Below are positions 26,790-35,065 of a stretch of DNA of 64,000 nt, one piece after another; positions within the stretch are counted from its first letter, which is position 1; each line of letters starts with the position of its first letter. The stretch spans positions 1 through 64,000 of the forward strand of contig JAXGMN010000051.1 of NCBI GenBank assembly GCA_040768665.1. Direction: 5' to 3'. The notes below the pieces were generated by a model. It was not told the origin of the DNA, searched no databases, and worked only from the letters and a program-made list of their open reading frames with translations. Source of the stretch: JABWBD01 sp040768665. Its GTDB lineage: Bacteria; Planctomycetota; Planctomycetia; Pirellulales; Thermoguttaceae. The translations under genes were made by a program, and so were the position numbers.

Positions 26790-28067
26790 TCAAGGGTTCG
26801 CAGCAGCCGGCGGCGCCGGCGGTTCCGATTCGATCTGCTCCACACGGCTGATGAACTGCCCCCGAGCGAGCCGAGTTCGGATCGCTTCGCCGGGCTTGAG
26901 TCCGGAAGCATCCCGCAGAACGAGCCCGTCTTCGACCCGTTGGGTCAGGCTATAGCCGCGGCCGAGCACGGCCAGCGGGCTGAGCGATTCCAGCCGCGCA
27001 GCCGTGCCGTCGAGTTGCCGCCGTGCCAGGCGGAGGTTGGTCCAAGCCGCGCGGTGCATGCGAGCATCCAACTCGTCGAGATGGCGCGACAGTTCCTGGA
27101 CGCGCTCGTGCGGTCGGCGAAATGCCCTGTGGCGTGCCAGGCTCTCGAACTTCGCCCGGGCCGAATTGGCTCGTCCACGGAGTGCGTTGACGAGTCGGCG
27201 CGCGTATTGGGCCAGCATGGCAGTCATTTCGGATGCTGCCGGGACGATCCGCTCGGCCGCCTCGCTGGGCGTCAGTGCCCGCACGTCGGCGACCAGATCG
27301 GATAGCGTGACGTCGATTTCGTGTCCGACCGCCGACACGACCGGAACCCGCGAGGCGTGGATCGCTCGAACGACCACCTCCTCGTTGAAGGCCCAAAGGT
27401 CTTCCAGACTGCCGCCGCCCCGCGTCACGACAATGCAGTCGATTGGAGCCGCAAGCCGATTGACCTGCTCGACGGCGGCCGCAATTTCCTTGGCGGCACC
27501 TTCACCCTGGACCCGAACCGGCACGACAAGCACATCGGCGCCGGTCCAGCGGCGGCGAAGGACCTCGAGGAAGTCGCGGATGGCGGCCCCCGTAGGACTA
27601 GTGACCACGGCAACACGCCGGACGAAACGAGGCAACGGGCGTTTCCTTGCGGGATCGAAAAGGCCCTCGCGAGCCAGCTTGTCGCGAAGCTGCCGCAGGG
27701 CCAACTCCAAGGCGCCAAGACCTTTTGGCTCGATTTGGTGGATGACAAGTTGGTATTTGCCGTGCGGAGGGTACACGCTCACGCAGGCCCGGCACACCAC
27801 TTCCAGGCCGTCATGCAGGTCGAAGCGCAACTGGCTGGCCGTATTGCGCCAGATGACGGCGGGAATTTGTGCGTTCTCGTCCTTGAGCGTAAGGTAGCAG
27901 TGGCCGGATCGGGGGCGCGAGAAATTCGAGATCTCACCGCCGACCCAAATGGCTGGAAAGGCCATTTCCAGCAGGTCTTTGATTTGAGCCGTCAACTCCG
28001 AGACGGAAAGCACCGGCTGGCTGCGGGCTTCGGTATTCAGAAAGGCATCCGTGGTCATCCCAGTCAT
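26790..28067 (-). CDS. xseA: Exodeoxyribonuclease VII large subunit
   Basis: The 425-aa protein has the XseA layout. An N-terminal OB domain (LSVSELTAQIKDLLE, WVGGEISNF, GHCYLTLKDENAQIPAVIW) spans residues ~20-110. The catalytic domain follows with RVAVVTSPTGAAIRDFLEVLRRR, CIVVTRGGGSLEDLWAFNEE and SAVGHEIDVTLSDLVADVRA. A long basic helical region and a C-terminal RGYSLTQ segment complete it. With XseB it degrades single-stranded DNA into oligonucleotides. No xseB-like small gene is adjacent; the next upstream gene is divergent in function. ATG codons at 28067 and 28058 are both possible starts. Confidence 0.95.
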   Translation of the reverse strand: MTGMTTDAFLNTEARSQPVLSVSELTAQIKDLLEMAFPAIWVGGEISNFSRPRSGHCYLTLKDENAQIPAVIWRNTASQLRFDLHDGLEVVCRACVSVYPPHGKYQLVIHQIEPKGLGALELALRQLRDKLAREGLFDPARKRPLPRFVRRVAVVTSPTGAAIRDFLEVLRRRWTGADVLVVPVRVQGEGAAKEIAAAVEQVNRLAAPIDCIVVTRGGGSLEDLWAFNEEVVVRAIHASRVPVVSAVGHEIDVTLSDLVADVRALTPSEAAERIVPAASEMTAMLAQYARRLVNALRGRANSARAKFESLARHRAFRRPHERVQELSRHLDELDARMHRAAWTNLRLARRQLDGTAARLESLSPLAVLGRGYSLTQRVEDGLVLRDASGLKPGEAIRTRLARGQFISRVEQIESEPPAPPAAANP

Positions 28068-28130
28068 TGTAAGGGTGCTCCCCGCGGAGCGGAAGGACGC
28101 GGGTGCGGCCCATCAACCGAATTGTTGCCT

Positions 28131-29045
28131 TCAGAATTCGCCCGTTACCTCGCCCCCATTGCGAGTCGACATCCCCAGGTAAGTACTGTAGTTCATCTCG
28201 TAAGAGAGGAATCGAACGCTCCCGTCGACCAACGCGAAGTGCGCACCGCCCGGATGCCAGCTCCAGAAATGCTGGAGGATGCTGAGATAACTTGGCACAT
28301 TGGCACCGGGACTGAGCCCTCGGTCGGCAGCGATGTAGTGCTCACACTCGGTTCCGCCACAGATCATCCACCCCCAGCCCAAATCATTCGGAATTCCCCT
28401 TTCTCCTACGAGCAGTGTGGATGATGTTCCGTCCACGACGTCTGCGAAACGTGTCTTACTGAGATTGTAGAACACACCGCTGCCATAATAAATTCCACCA
28501 CAGTTGGGAGTTTCTTCGTCGTCGCCCGCAACGCCCAGATAGCTCCCCGGGTAGACCAACCCGCAGTCGCCGCTTGTCGGCAAGGGACCCGTGGGCCCGG
28601 AGAGCAGTGTCTGCATGCCGTGCGGGTCAGTCGGGCAGACGAACACGGGCATGGGTGTGGCAGCAGGATCAGGCTTTCCGGCAGCCTGGAGCTGACGGAT
28701 AATCGTGCCGCAATCGCCGCCGCGAAAGTCAATCGTCTCGTAAGCGTTCTCCTGTTCAAGGTAAGGCAGAATCAGCATCATCATACCCCAGGAATACGGC
28801 CCGCTGGTCACCGGGCCAATGGGCATCGAGTACATGCTTCCTGAAGGAAAACTTCGAAAAGAGTCGTGGTAGTTGTGGAGCGCCAGCGCGATCTGCTTGA
28901 GATTGTTCTTGCACTGCGACCGGCGTGCCGCCTCGCGAGCTGCCTGCACTGCGGGAAGCAACAATGCCACCAGAATGCCGATGACTGCGATCACGACGAG
29001 GAGCTCGACAAGCGTAAATGCTCTCATAGCAGTGGGCGGACGCAT
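28131..29045 (-). CDS. DUF1559 (SBP_bac_10) prepilin-like secreted protein
   Basis: From ATG 29045 (preceded by GGGAGAGGG) the protein has 304 aa. The type IV prepilin leader RAFTLVELLVVIAVIGIL is followed by ALLLPAVQAAREAARRSQC and NNLKQIALALHNYHDSF, the hallmark of the planctomycete-expanded DUF1559 family. The C-terminus holds the usual HPGGAHFALVDGSVRFLS motif. These proteins are presumed to be pilin-like or surface components; their function is unsettled. A further ATG at 29093 overlaps the preceding lipoprotein stop as ATGA and would add 16 residues, so coupling to that gene is likely whichever start is used. Confidence 0.93.
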   Translation of the reverse strand: MRPPTAMRAFTLVELLVVIAVIGILVALLLPAVQAAREAARRSQCKNNLKQIALALHNYHDSFRSFPSGSMYSMPIGPVTSGPYSWGMMMLILPYLEQENAYETIDFRGGDCGTIIRQLQAAGKPDPAATPMPVFVCPTDPHGMQTLLSGPTGPLPTSGDCGLVYPGSYLGVAGDDEETPNCGGIYYGSGVFYNLSKTRFADVVDGTSSTLLVGERGIPNDLGWGWMICGGTECEHYIAADRGLSPGANVPSYLSILQHFWSWHPGGAHFALVDGSVRFLSYEMNYSTYLGMSTRNGGEVTGEF

Positions 29046-29089
29046 GCGTTCCCTCTCCCTGAGATCGACGACGCCTGCATGGTCAGGGC

Positions 29090-29548
29090 TCATCCGTCGA
29101 GATGAAAATCCTTCTGGACTGGACCATCGAGGGGCACCGTGTACGGGAGCTCCCAGCGGCGCTTCTCAACGGGTTTGGCTTGGGGAGCCTTGCGCGCGGA
29201 CCGCGAGGCACGCGGATTCACCGCTTTGAAGTCCTGACCGGCTTCGTTTTTTTCCATTGCAGGCCCCGCTGCCGGCAGGGTGTCCACATCGATCAGCACG
29301 CGGTGCGGACCGCTGTGCGGCCCCGTTTCATGAGAGAACATGTATTCGCCATCAACGATTGTCGTATTCGCCGCCGGTCCGGAATTGCCTTCCGCCGGTA
29401 GGAGGCTCATTGAACCATGTGCGATGGGTGTTCCGTCGACATCGACCCGACCCTGCATTGCCCGCCGATCCGTACCCGACTCACATCCGCAAAGCAACAG
29501 CACCGCTACCGTGAGGCTAGCCAAACGGCAACGGCCTCGCACTCCCAT
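29090..29548 (-). CDS. Small lipoprotein, likely carboxypeptidase-regulatory-like fold, partner of the DUF1559 gene
   Basis: From ATG 29548 the protein (152 aa) starts with a basic-hydrophobic leader and lipobox LLLCGC, so it should be a lipoprotein. The mature part has MQGRVDVDGTPIAHGSMSLLPAE, then TTIVDGEYMFSHETGPHSGPHRVLID. This is the beta-sandwich pattern of small planctomycete lipoproteins usually found with DUF1559 genes. It overlaps the ATG 29093 of the downstream gene by 4 bp (ATGA). In-frame ATGs lie further upstream, up to 29617, but they give an unusually long leader. Confidence 0.75.
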   Translation of the reverse strand: MGVRGRCRLASLTVAVLLLCGCESGTDRRAMQGRVDVDGTPIAHGSMSLLPAEGNSGPAANTTIVDGEYMFSHETGPHSGPHRVLIDVDTLPAAGPAMEKNEAGQDFKAVNPRASRSARKAPQAKPVEKRRWELPYTVPLDGPVQKDFHLDG

Positions 29549-29617
29549 ACGGGGCACCTGCACCATCTCGAGGAGGTCTAGCATAAGTTGCGGGCGTCGT
29601 GCGACGATTCTAGCCAT

Positions 29618-30122
29618 CTGTATAGTATCGTTGACAGGACGCTGGCAGCCAGAAGAATCAAGGGGTTTCCCCCCGCGCCAAGTAAGTCCTGCCGGAGGCT
29701 GCTTTTTGTTAGACCGGCAACCTCTATCATACGCTGAAAAACAGCAACGGGAAGCTGGCTTTCCATCGGAGAGGTGAAAGAGTAAGGTGAAAGGTCACAC
29801 AATGCGCTGATTGCAGGAGGGCAACTGGCCTGAAAAGAAGGAACGGCGGGACCTGGTAAGGTGCCGTGGCTTTCGCGGTCGCGGCTCCTCGGTCGTTAGC
29901 CGGATTCAGGTCACGGCGGAAGAATCCCCGTGCCCAGTCAACCACCGTGCAGTCGCCGGTAGCGCCCCCCGGCAGCGATTGGATGCTTCCGCTCCATCCG
30001 GTATACTCCTGGCTGTTTCCGGCGTCCTGGCGACCAATATTGGCTCAGATGTCCCGGTGCCGTTGCATTTGTACGGAAAGCGAGCCTTGGATATAGGGAT
30101 ACTCAGCAAGGGTGCAACGCTA
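29618..30122. other. Non-coding stretch between divergent genes
   Basis: This ~505-bp interval separates the leftward lipoprotein gene from the rightward membrane-protein gene. An open frame crosses part of it, but its codon use and residues look random and it has no ribosome-binding site. I see no RNA gene or repeat here. Confidence 0.5.
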
Positions 30123-30503
30123 ATGGTGACGATGAACTTGCGCGTCGGCTGGATTGCCATTCTGATCGGACTGTTCGCCGGCGCAGCGATCGGGATGTTC
30201 TTTCAGCGTGAGGATTGGCTGGAGGGCTACGCTTCGTGGCGGCGGCGGATGCTGCGGCTGATGCATGTCTCGCTGGTCGGCACCGGTCTGCTGAACCTCG
30301 CCTTCGCCCTGTCGCTTCGGTCCTTCGAGGTCGCCTCGGTTCCACGGATTCCCTCCGCGCTGTTCGTCATCGGCGCCGTTACCATGCCGCTGGTCTGCGG
30401 ACTGGCGGCGTGGCGAAAACCGATGCGGCACCTCTTCTTCGTCCCCGTCTTGGCGTTGGTGAGTGCCACCGCCATCTTCCTGTACCAGGGGTTCGTGCCA
30501 TGA
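30123..30503 (+). CDS. Small four-helix membrane protein, coupled to a radical SAM gene
   Basis: The protein is 126 aa from ATG 30123, or 123 aa from ATG 30132. It has four predicted membrane segments: GWIAILIGLFAGAAIGMFF, the stretch after MHVSLVGTGLLNLAFALSL, FVIGAVTMPLVCGLAAW and FFVPVLALVSATAIFLY. I recognise no family. Its stop overlaps the next start as ATGA, so it is co-translated with the B12-type radical SAM gene and probably serves the same process, perhaps a membrane-lipid modification. That link is inferred from coupling alone. Confidence 0.7.
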   Translation: MVTMNLRVGWIAILIGLFAGAAIGMFFQREDWLEGYASWRRRMLRLMHVSLVGTGLLNLAFALSLRSFEVASVPRIPSALFVIGAVTMPLVCGLAAWRKPMRHLFFVPVLALVSATAIFLYQGFVP

Positions 30504-31822
30504 GAATCGGTCTGATTGCGATGAGCGGCGTGCGCGCATGCGACGAGGAACTCTTGCGCCTGGGCCTCACCCTACCGGGATTCGTGGAGCGGAGCAAGAC
30601 AATCGCCTTGCTGCCGAGCCTCGGACTGTTGACGCTGGCAGGCATGACGCCGCCGGAGCACACCTGCGATTACCTGGAGGTCGACGACATCCGCAAGCTG
30701 GACGCCCTGCCGGACCACTTCGACCTGGTGGCCATCTCCAGCTTCAGCGCCCAAATAGCCGAGGGCTACGAACTGGCCGACCGCTACCGTGCGCGCGGCA
30801 TTCCAGTAGTTTTGGGCGGCTTGCATGTCACCGCGCTGCCGGAGGAGGCAGGCCGGCACGCCGACGCGGTCGTGGCCGGAGAAGGAGAGTCGGTATGGCT
30901 CGATCTCCTCAACGACGCTGTGACAGGCGAGCTCAAGCCGTGTTACCGGGGCAACGGTGGGTTCGACCTTGCCGACGCCCCCATGCCGGCGTTTCACCTA
31001 CTGGACCTGGATAAGTACAACCGGCTGACCGTTCAAGCCAGCCGCGGCTGTCCGCTACACTGCGAGTTTTGCGCCAGCTCGATCCTCCTCACCCCGCGAT
31101 ACAAGCAAAAGCCGCCTCAGCGGGTCCTGGCGGAGATCGATCGCATCTGCGAGCTGTGGCGCCGGCCGTTCCTCGAATTTGCCGACGACAACGCCTTTTT
31201 CAACAAGGCGTACTGGAAAGAGCTGCTCGGTGAGCTCAGGACGCGCCGCGTTCACTGGTTCGCCGAGACCGACCTGTCCGTCCACGAGGACGATGAGCTG
31301 CTCTCGCTCATGCAGGAGAGCGGCTGCGCGGAAGTGCTCATCGGATTGGAGAGCCCGACCGAAGCGCCTTTGGCCGGCCTGGAGCTGAAGACCGATTGGA
31401 AACGGAAACGATGGCCGCAGTATCGGGAAGCGGTGCGGCGGATCCAGTCGCACGGCATCCGCGTGAACGGCTGCTTCCTCGTCGGACTGGATGAGCATAC
31501 GCCGGAGGTTTTCGACCAGGTTTTCGACTTCGCCGCCGACACGGAACTGTTCGACGTGCAGATCACGCTTCCGACGCCGTTTCCCGGCACGCCGTTTTAC
31601 GAACGTCTGAAGCGCCAGCGCCGGCTCCTCTACGACGGAGCTTGGGAGCGGTGCACACTTTTCGCTCCAGGTGCGGCGGGCACTGACGTATCTTGTGTTA
31701 CGGTGGTTGCCCATCCCCTTCCGATCCGAAAAAAGACCCTCCGGACCGGAGGATTCCTCCCATGCCTCCAGCAAGCCATCGCGAACCTACTCCAATTCCT
31801 GCGTGGAGACTGTGCCGCCTGA
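30500..31822 (+). CDS. B12-binding-domain radical SAM protein
   Basis: From ATG 30500 the protein has 440 aa. Residues ~1-165 form a cobalamin-binding-like Rossmann domain (DLVAISSFSAQIAEGYELADRYRARGIPVVLGGLH, VVAGEGE). The radical SAM core follows with the cluster motif SRGCPLHCEFCASS (CxxxCxxC), EFADDNAFFN, ETDLSV, EVLIGLESP, GIRVNGCFLVGLDEH and TPFPGTPFYERL. These enzymes often modify lipids, hopanoids or cofactors. The last ~60 residues (after WERCTLF) do not look like the family tail, so the C-terminus may be altered by a frameshift or by the repeat that follows. The substrate is unknown. Confidence 0.87.
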   Translation: MRIGLIAMSGVRACDEELLRLGLTLPGFVERSKTIALLPSLGLLTLAGMTPPEHTCDYLEVDDIRKLDALPDHFDLVAISSFSAQIAEGYELADRYRARGIPVVLGGLHVTALPEEAGRHADAVVAGEGESVWLDLLNDAVTGELKPCYRGNGGFDLADAPMPAFHLLDLDKYNRLTVQASRGCPLHCEFCASSILLTPRYKQKPPQRVLAEIDRICELWRRPFLEFADDNAFFNKAYWKELLGELRTRRVHWFAETDLSVHEDDELLSLMQESGCAEVLIGLESPTEAPLAGLELKTDWKRKRWPQYREAVRRIQSHGIRVNGCFLVGLDEHTPEVFDQVFDFAADTELFDVQITLPTPFPGTPFYERLKRQRRLLYDGAWERCTLFAPGAAGTDVSCVTVVAHPLPIRKKTLRTGGFLPCLQQAIANLLQFLRGDCAA

Positions 31823-31861
31823 CCGCCCGAGGCGACATTTCACCGGGATTTCGCTATCATA

Positions 31862-31978
31862 GGGTTTATCCCGGTCGGGCGATATTTGGCAACTACAAAC
31901 GCCGCCGCGCAGAGTGCGGTGTCGTTACCAAACATCGCCCCACCGACGCGGGGTCGGTGGTGGCATTTGCCATTTGAG
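31862..31978. repeat. Family D palindromic repeat, copy D2
   Basis: It contains GGTTTATCCCGGTCGGGCG, ATTTGGCAACTACAAACGCCG, then ACCAAACATCGCCCCACCGA and a final GGTGGCATTTGCCATTTGAG. It is a shortened relative of the 222-bp element at 10175 and lacks its 68-bp central palindrome. Confidence 0.85.
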
Positions 31979-32031
31979 AACGTCGGGGCTCGATATCAAG
32001 ACTAAGATCTCTAAGATCTGAAGGACTCTCC

Positions 32032-33354
32032 ATGCCTTTCGCTCAGGTGAACACTTCCATCCCCGGCCCCAAATCCCAGGAGCTCATCCAGCGCTGGCTT
32101 CGCGTCGAGGCGGATACGACGGGCTACCAAGCCCGGGTGGTGTGGGACCGTGGCCGTGGGGCGCTCGTCACGGACGTCGACGGCAACACGTACATCGACT
32201 GGACGAGCGGGGTGCTCGTGGCGAACGTCGGTCACGCCCATCCGCATCTCGTCCGCGCGCTGAGCAAAGCCGGCGAGAAGCTGTTGAACAACTACGAATG
32301 CCCGACGGAGTATCGGGTGTTGGCGGCGGAAAAGCTGGTGGCCGCACTGCCGCCGCATATGGACAAGTGCTTCTTTCTTTCGACCGGCAGCGAAACGGTC
32401 GAGGCGGCCTTGCGGATCATGAAGCGCAAGACGGGCCGTTTCGAGATCATCGGCTTTCACGGCGCGTTTCACGGTCGGACCTGCGCGGCGGCGTCGGTCG
32501 GCGGACTGGCAGGGCCGAAGCGCGGCTACGGGCCGCCGATGCCGGGCGTCGTCCACGCGCCCTTTCCCTATTTCTACCGCTGCCCGTTCGGCTCGAAGAC
32601 CGAAGAGGAATGTGCCGACAAGCATCTGGAACTGCTCGACGACGCGGTGCGGGCGTCGTCCTGTGGCAGCCTGGCGGGCGTGCTGGTGGAAACGTACCAG
32701 GGCGCGGCCGGGTTTATTTTTCCGCCCAAGGGCTACCTGAAACGGCTGCAGGACTGGGCTCGCGAGCGGCAGTTGCTTCTGACGGTTGACGAGGTGCAAT
32801 CGAGTTACGGTCGCATGGGCGCGATGTGGGGGCACGTGCTGGAAGGGCTCGAGCCCGATCTGATGTGCATCGGAAAAGGGATCGGCAGCGGCTATCCCGT
32901 CTCGGCCATCGCAGGCCGCGGCGAGGTGTTCGCCTGTCTCAACAAGGGCGAGATGAGCAGCACCGCGGGCGGCAATCCGGTCGGGAGTGCGGCGGTGATC
33001 GCCGTCCTGGAGATCATGGTACGGGAGAACCTTTGCGAGAACGCGCGCAAGATGGGGGCCGTCATTATGGAGCGGCTCCGTCAGACCCAAGAGAAGTCGA
33101 AGCATTTGGGCGACGTCCGCGGGCGTGGATTGGTGATGGGCCTTGAAATCGTGAAGGACAAGAAGACGAAGGAGCCCGCCCCGGACCTGATCCGCCCGAT
33201 TATCGATCGTGCCGCCGCGCACGGCCTGCTAGTTGGTTCGGTTGGGATTTACGGAAATGTGATCCGCGTGGCCCCGCCGCTGGTGATCTCGGAGGCCGAG
33301 GCGCATGAAAGCTGCGATATTATGGAGGGGGTGTTGCTCTCCTTAGAGGCTTAG
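32032..33354 (+). CDS. Class III PLP-dependent aminotransferase (GABA/ornithine type)
   Basis: This is a 440-aa fold-type I aminotransferase. It shows YIDWTSGVLVANVGHAHP, the cofactor-phosphate loop STGSETVEAALRIMK, GFHGAFHGRT, the Asp that binds pyridoxal N1 in LLTVDEVQSSYGRMG, and the Schiff-base Lys in CIGKGIGSGYPVSAI. VRGRGLVMGLEI and a GIYGNVIRVAPPLVI-type end complete the fold. The family covers 4-aminobutyrate, acetylornithine and related omega-aminotransferases; I cannot set the donor by eye. Downstream come a CopG-like gene and an M20 amidohydrolase, so a catabolic amino-acid role is plausible. Confidence 0.92.
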   Translation: MPFAQVNTSIPGPKSQELIQRWLRVEADTTGYQARVVWDRGRGALVTDVDGNTYIDWTSGVLVANVGHAHPHLVRALSKAGEKLLNNYECPTEYRVLAAEKLVAALPPHMDKCFFLSTGSETVEAALRIMKRKTGRFEIIGFHGAFHGRTCAAASVGGLAGPKRGYGPPMPGVVHAPFPYFYRCPFGSKTEEECADKHLELLDDAVRASSCGSLAGVLVETYQGAAGFIFPPKGYLKRLQDWARERQLLLTVDEVQSSYGRMGAMWGHVLEGLEPDLMCIGKGIGSGYPVSAIAGRGEVFACLNKGEMSSTAGGNPVGSAAVIAVLEIMVRENLCENARKMGAVIMERLRQTQEKSKHLGDVRGRGLVMGLEIVKDKKTKEPAPDLIRPIIDRAAAHGLLVGSVGIYGNVIRVAPPLVISEAEAHESCDIMEGVLLSLEA

Positions 33355-33366
33355 GTGCGGTCCACG

Positions 33367-33600
33367 ATGCGTCGAATAGAATTCTTGTTAACAGACGAAC
33401 AGGAGAAGTTCTTGAATCGGTTCGGCGAGTTGGACTATTCCGACAGGAGTTCGCTGATTCGCGAAGCTATCGATCGGTATCGCGGCGAGGTAGAGCAGAA
33501 CCGTCTCAACGAGTCTGCTATCCTTTACGCCGAAGTTTACGCAGAGGACGATTGCCTTCGCCAGTTGACCAGACAATCGCTGGAGGCTTGGCCGGAATGA
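33367..33600 (+). CDS. Ribbon-helix-helix (CopG/antitoxin-like) protein
   Basis: From ATG 33367 (a GTG lies 12 bp earlier) the protein has 77 aa. The N-terminal RRIEFLLTDEQEKFLNRF beta strand and helix, plus DRSSLIREAIDRYRGEVEQN, match the ribbon-helix-helix fold of CopG-type repressors and antitoxins. The stop overlaps an ATG (ATGA) opening an 18-codon frame that ends at 33653. No recognisable toxin follows, so it is either a stand-alone regulator or an orphan antitoxin whose partner was lost. It starts 12 bp after the aminotransferase stop and may share its transcript. Confidence 0.72.
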   Translation: MRRIEFLLTDEQEKFLNRFGELDYSDRSSLIREAIDRYRGEVEQNRLNESAILYAEVYAEDDCLRQLTRQSLEAWPE

Positions 33601-33656
33601 CACCTATGCACAGTGGATGGCAATTACCCTTTTCGCGCAAAATATTGGAGTAGCCC

Positions 33657-34898
33657 ATGCCAGTCGACCGCGAAGCCATCCGCAAGACCGTTACCGAGTT
33701 GCTGCCTTCGGCCACGGGTTTTCTCCGCCGGCTGATCGCTTTTCCTTCGACTTCCGGCAAAGAGCACGACCTGCTCTGCTGGGCCGAGGCACAGTTTGAG
33801 CAGCTCGGAGTGGAGGTCGAGCGCGTCGCGCTTAGCGAGGCGATCCGCGCGGACGAAGACTACTCCAGCCCGGTGCCCGATATCCGGTACGAGGGGCGCT
33901 TCAACCTGCGGCTCCGTCTGCCGGGGAGCGGCGGCGGCAAGCGGCTGCTGTTGAACTCGCACGTCGATGTGGTTCCGCCCTCGCAGGGCCAGGAAAACCC
34001 GTGGGAGGCCATCGTGCGGGACGATGTTCTCTACGGCCGCGGCGCCTGCGATGCCAAGGGGCAGGTGGCGACGATCTACCTGGTGTTGGCCGCTTTGAAG
34101 AAGCTTGGCGTAGAACTGTCGGGCGACGTCCTCGCGCACGTGGTCAACGAAGAGGAAAACGGCGGCAACGGCACGTTGGCGATGGTCCGCGCCGGCGAGA
34201 GTGCCGACGCCTGCATCGTGCTCGAGCCGTCGACGAACAAGATTTTCTCGAGCGTCCGCGGGGCTGTTTGGTTCCGGATTCTCTGCCAGGGGAAGGCCGG
34301 CCACTCGGGCCGCGCCGGCGACACGGTCAGCGCACTGTCGCTGGCGCGCAAAGCGATGGACCTATTGGAGAAGTATCACGACGATCTGCTGGCGGCCTCG
34401 CGGGGAATCCCGCTATTCGACAAGTATGAGAACCCGATGCCGATCACCTTCGGCCGCTGCGTGGCGGGGGATTGGCCCGCCACGGCGCCGGCGCGGGCGG
34501 TCGTCGAAGGGGTGCTCGGACTGCTGCCCAACAAGACCCGTTACGAAGTGATGGACGAGATGCGGGCGGTCCTGGACCAAAGCGGCGACGATCGGCTCCG
34601 CGATCGGGTGACCCTCGAATTCATGTACCGGCACGACAGCCACGTGCTCGAACCGAGGCATCCGCTGGTCGACGGGCTCAAACAGCGTTGCCAGGCGTGG
34701 GAACTGCCGGTGGAGGTCGACGCCCTGACGGCATCGTGCGATTCCTGGTTCTACAACAACCAGCTTGGGATCCCCACGGTCGTCTACGGACCCGGCACGC
34801 TCCGTTACGCGCATAGCAATGAGGAGCAGATTGCGATAAACGAGATTGCCCAGGCCGCTTGCGTCCTTACGGACTTTGCGGCAACCTGGTGTGGATAG
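33657..34898 (+). CDS. M20-family metallopeptidase/amidohydrolase (ArgE/DapE/CPG2 type)
   Basis: This is a 413-aa two-domain M20 enzyme. The di-metal site is clear: LLNSHVDVVPP (His, Asp), YGRGACDAKGQVA (bridging Asp), VVNEEENGGNG (catalytic Glu plus ligand Glu), VLEPS and, near the end, RYAHSNEEQI (His ligand). The dimerisation domain lies around residues 200-320 (GKAGHSGRAGDTVSAL). The family removes acyl groups from amino acids or cleaves dipeptides. Next to a class III aminotransferase, an N-acetylornithine or N-acylamino-acid substrate is possible but not proven. Confidence 0.9.
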   Translation: MPVDREAIRKTVTELLPSATGFLRRLIAFPSTSGKEHDLLCWAEAQFEQLGVEVERVALSEAIRADEDYSSPVPDIRYEGRFNLRLRLPGSGGGKRLLLNSHVDVVPPSQGQENPWEAIVRDDVLYGRGACDAKGQVATIYLVLAALKKLGVELSGDVLAHVVNEEENGGNGTLAMVRAGESADACIVLEPSTNKIFSSVRGAVWFRILCQGKAGHSGRAGDTVSALSLARKAMDLLEKYHDDLLAASRGIPLFDKYENPMPITFGRCVAGDWPATAPARAVVEGVLGLLPNKTRYEVMDEMRAVLDQSGDDRLRDRVTLEFMYRHDSHVLEPRHPLVDGLKQRCQAWELPVEVDALTASCDSWFYNNQLGIPTVVYGPGTLRYAHSNEEQIAINEIAQAACVLTDFAATWCG

Positions 34899-34959
34899 CC
34901 GCCGCGGTCCTGTCATCCTTACCCCGGCGTTTAGGATTGATCGAGAAATAAGGAGAAAT

Positions 34960-35027
34960 AAGTGTCAGGAACCATTTGCCGGAAACCGGCCCTTCGGGTG
35001 CTTCGCACAAATGGTTCCTGACACTTT
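34960..35027. repeat. Intergenic inverted repeat (family F)
   Basis: Arms AAGTGTCAGGAACCATTTG and CAAATGGTTCCTGACACTT flank a GC-rich centre that itself folds (CCGGAAACCGG). A T-run follows the right arm on the + strand, so it could act as an intrinsic terminator for the M20 gene. Confidence 0.85.
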
Positions 35028-35065
35028 TTTCTCGAACGTTGCTTAGGACCTTTACAGGAAGTCTC

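Noticed and set aside
29811..30122. Upstream extension of the small membrane protein (start 29811, 230 codons)
   Set aside because: The added ~100 residues look random, and the ATG at 30123 begins a coherent membrane protein.
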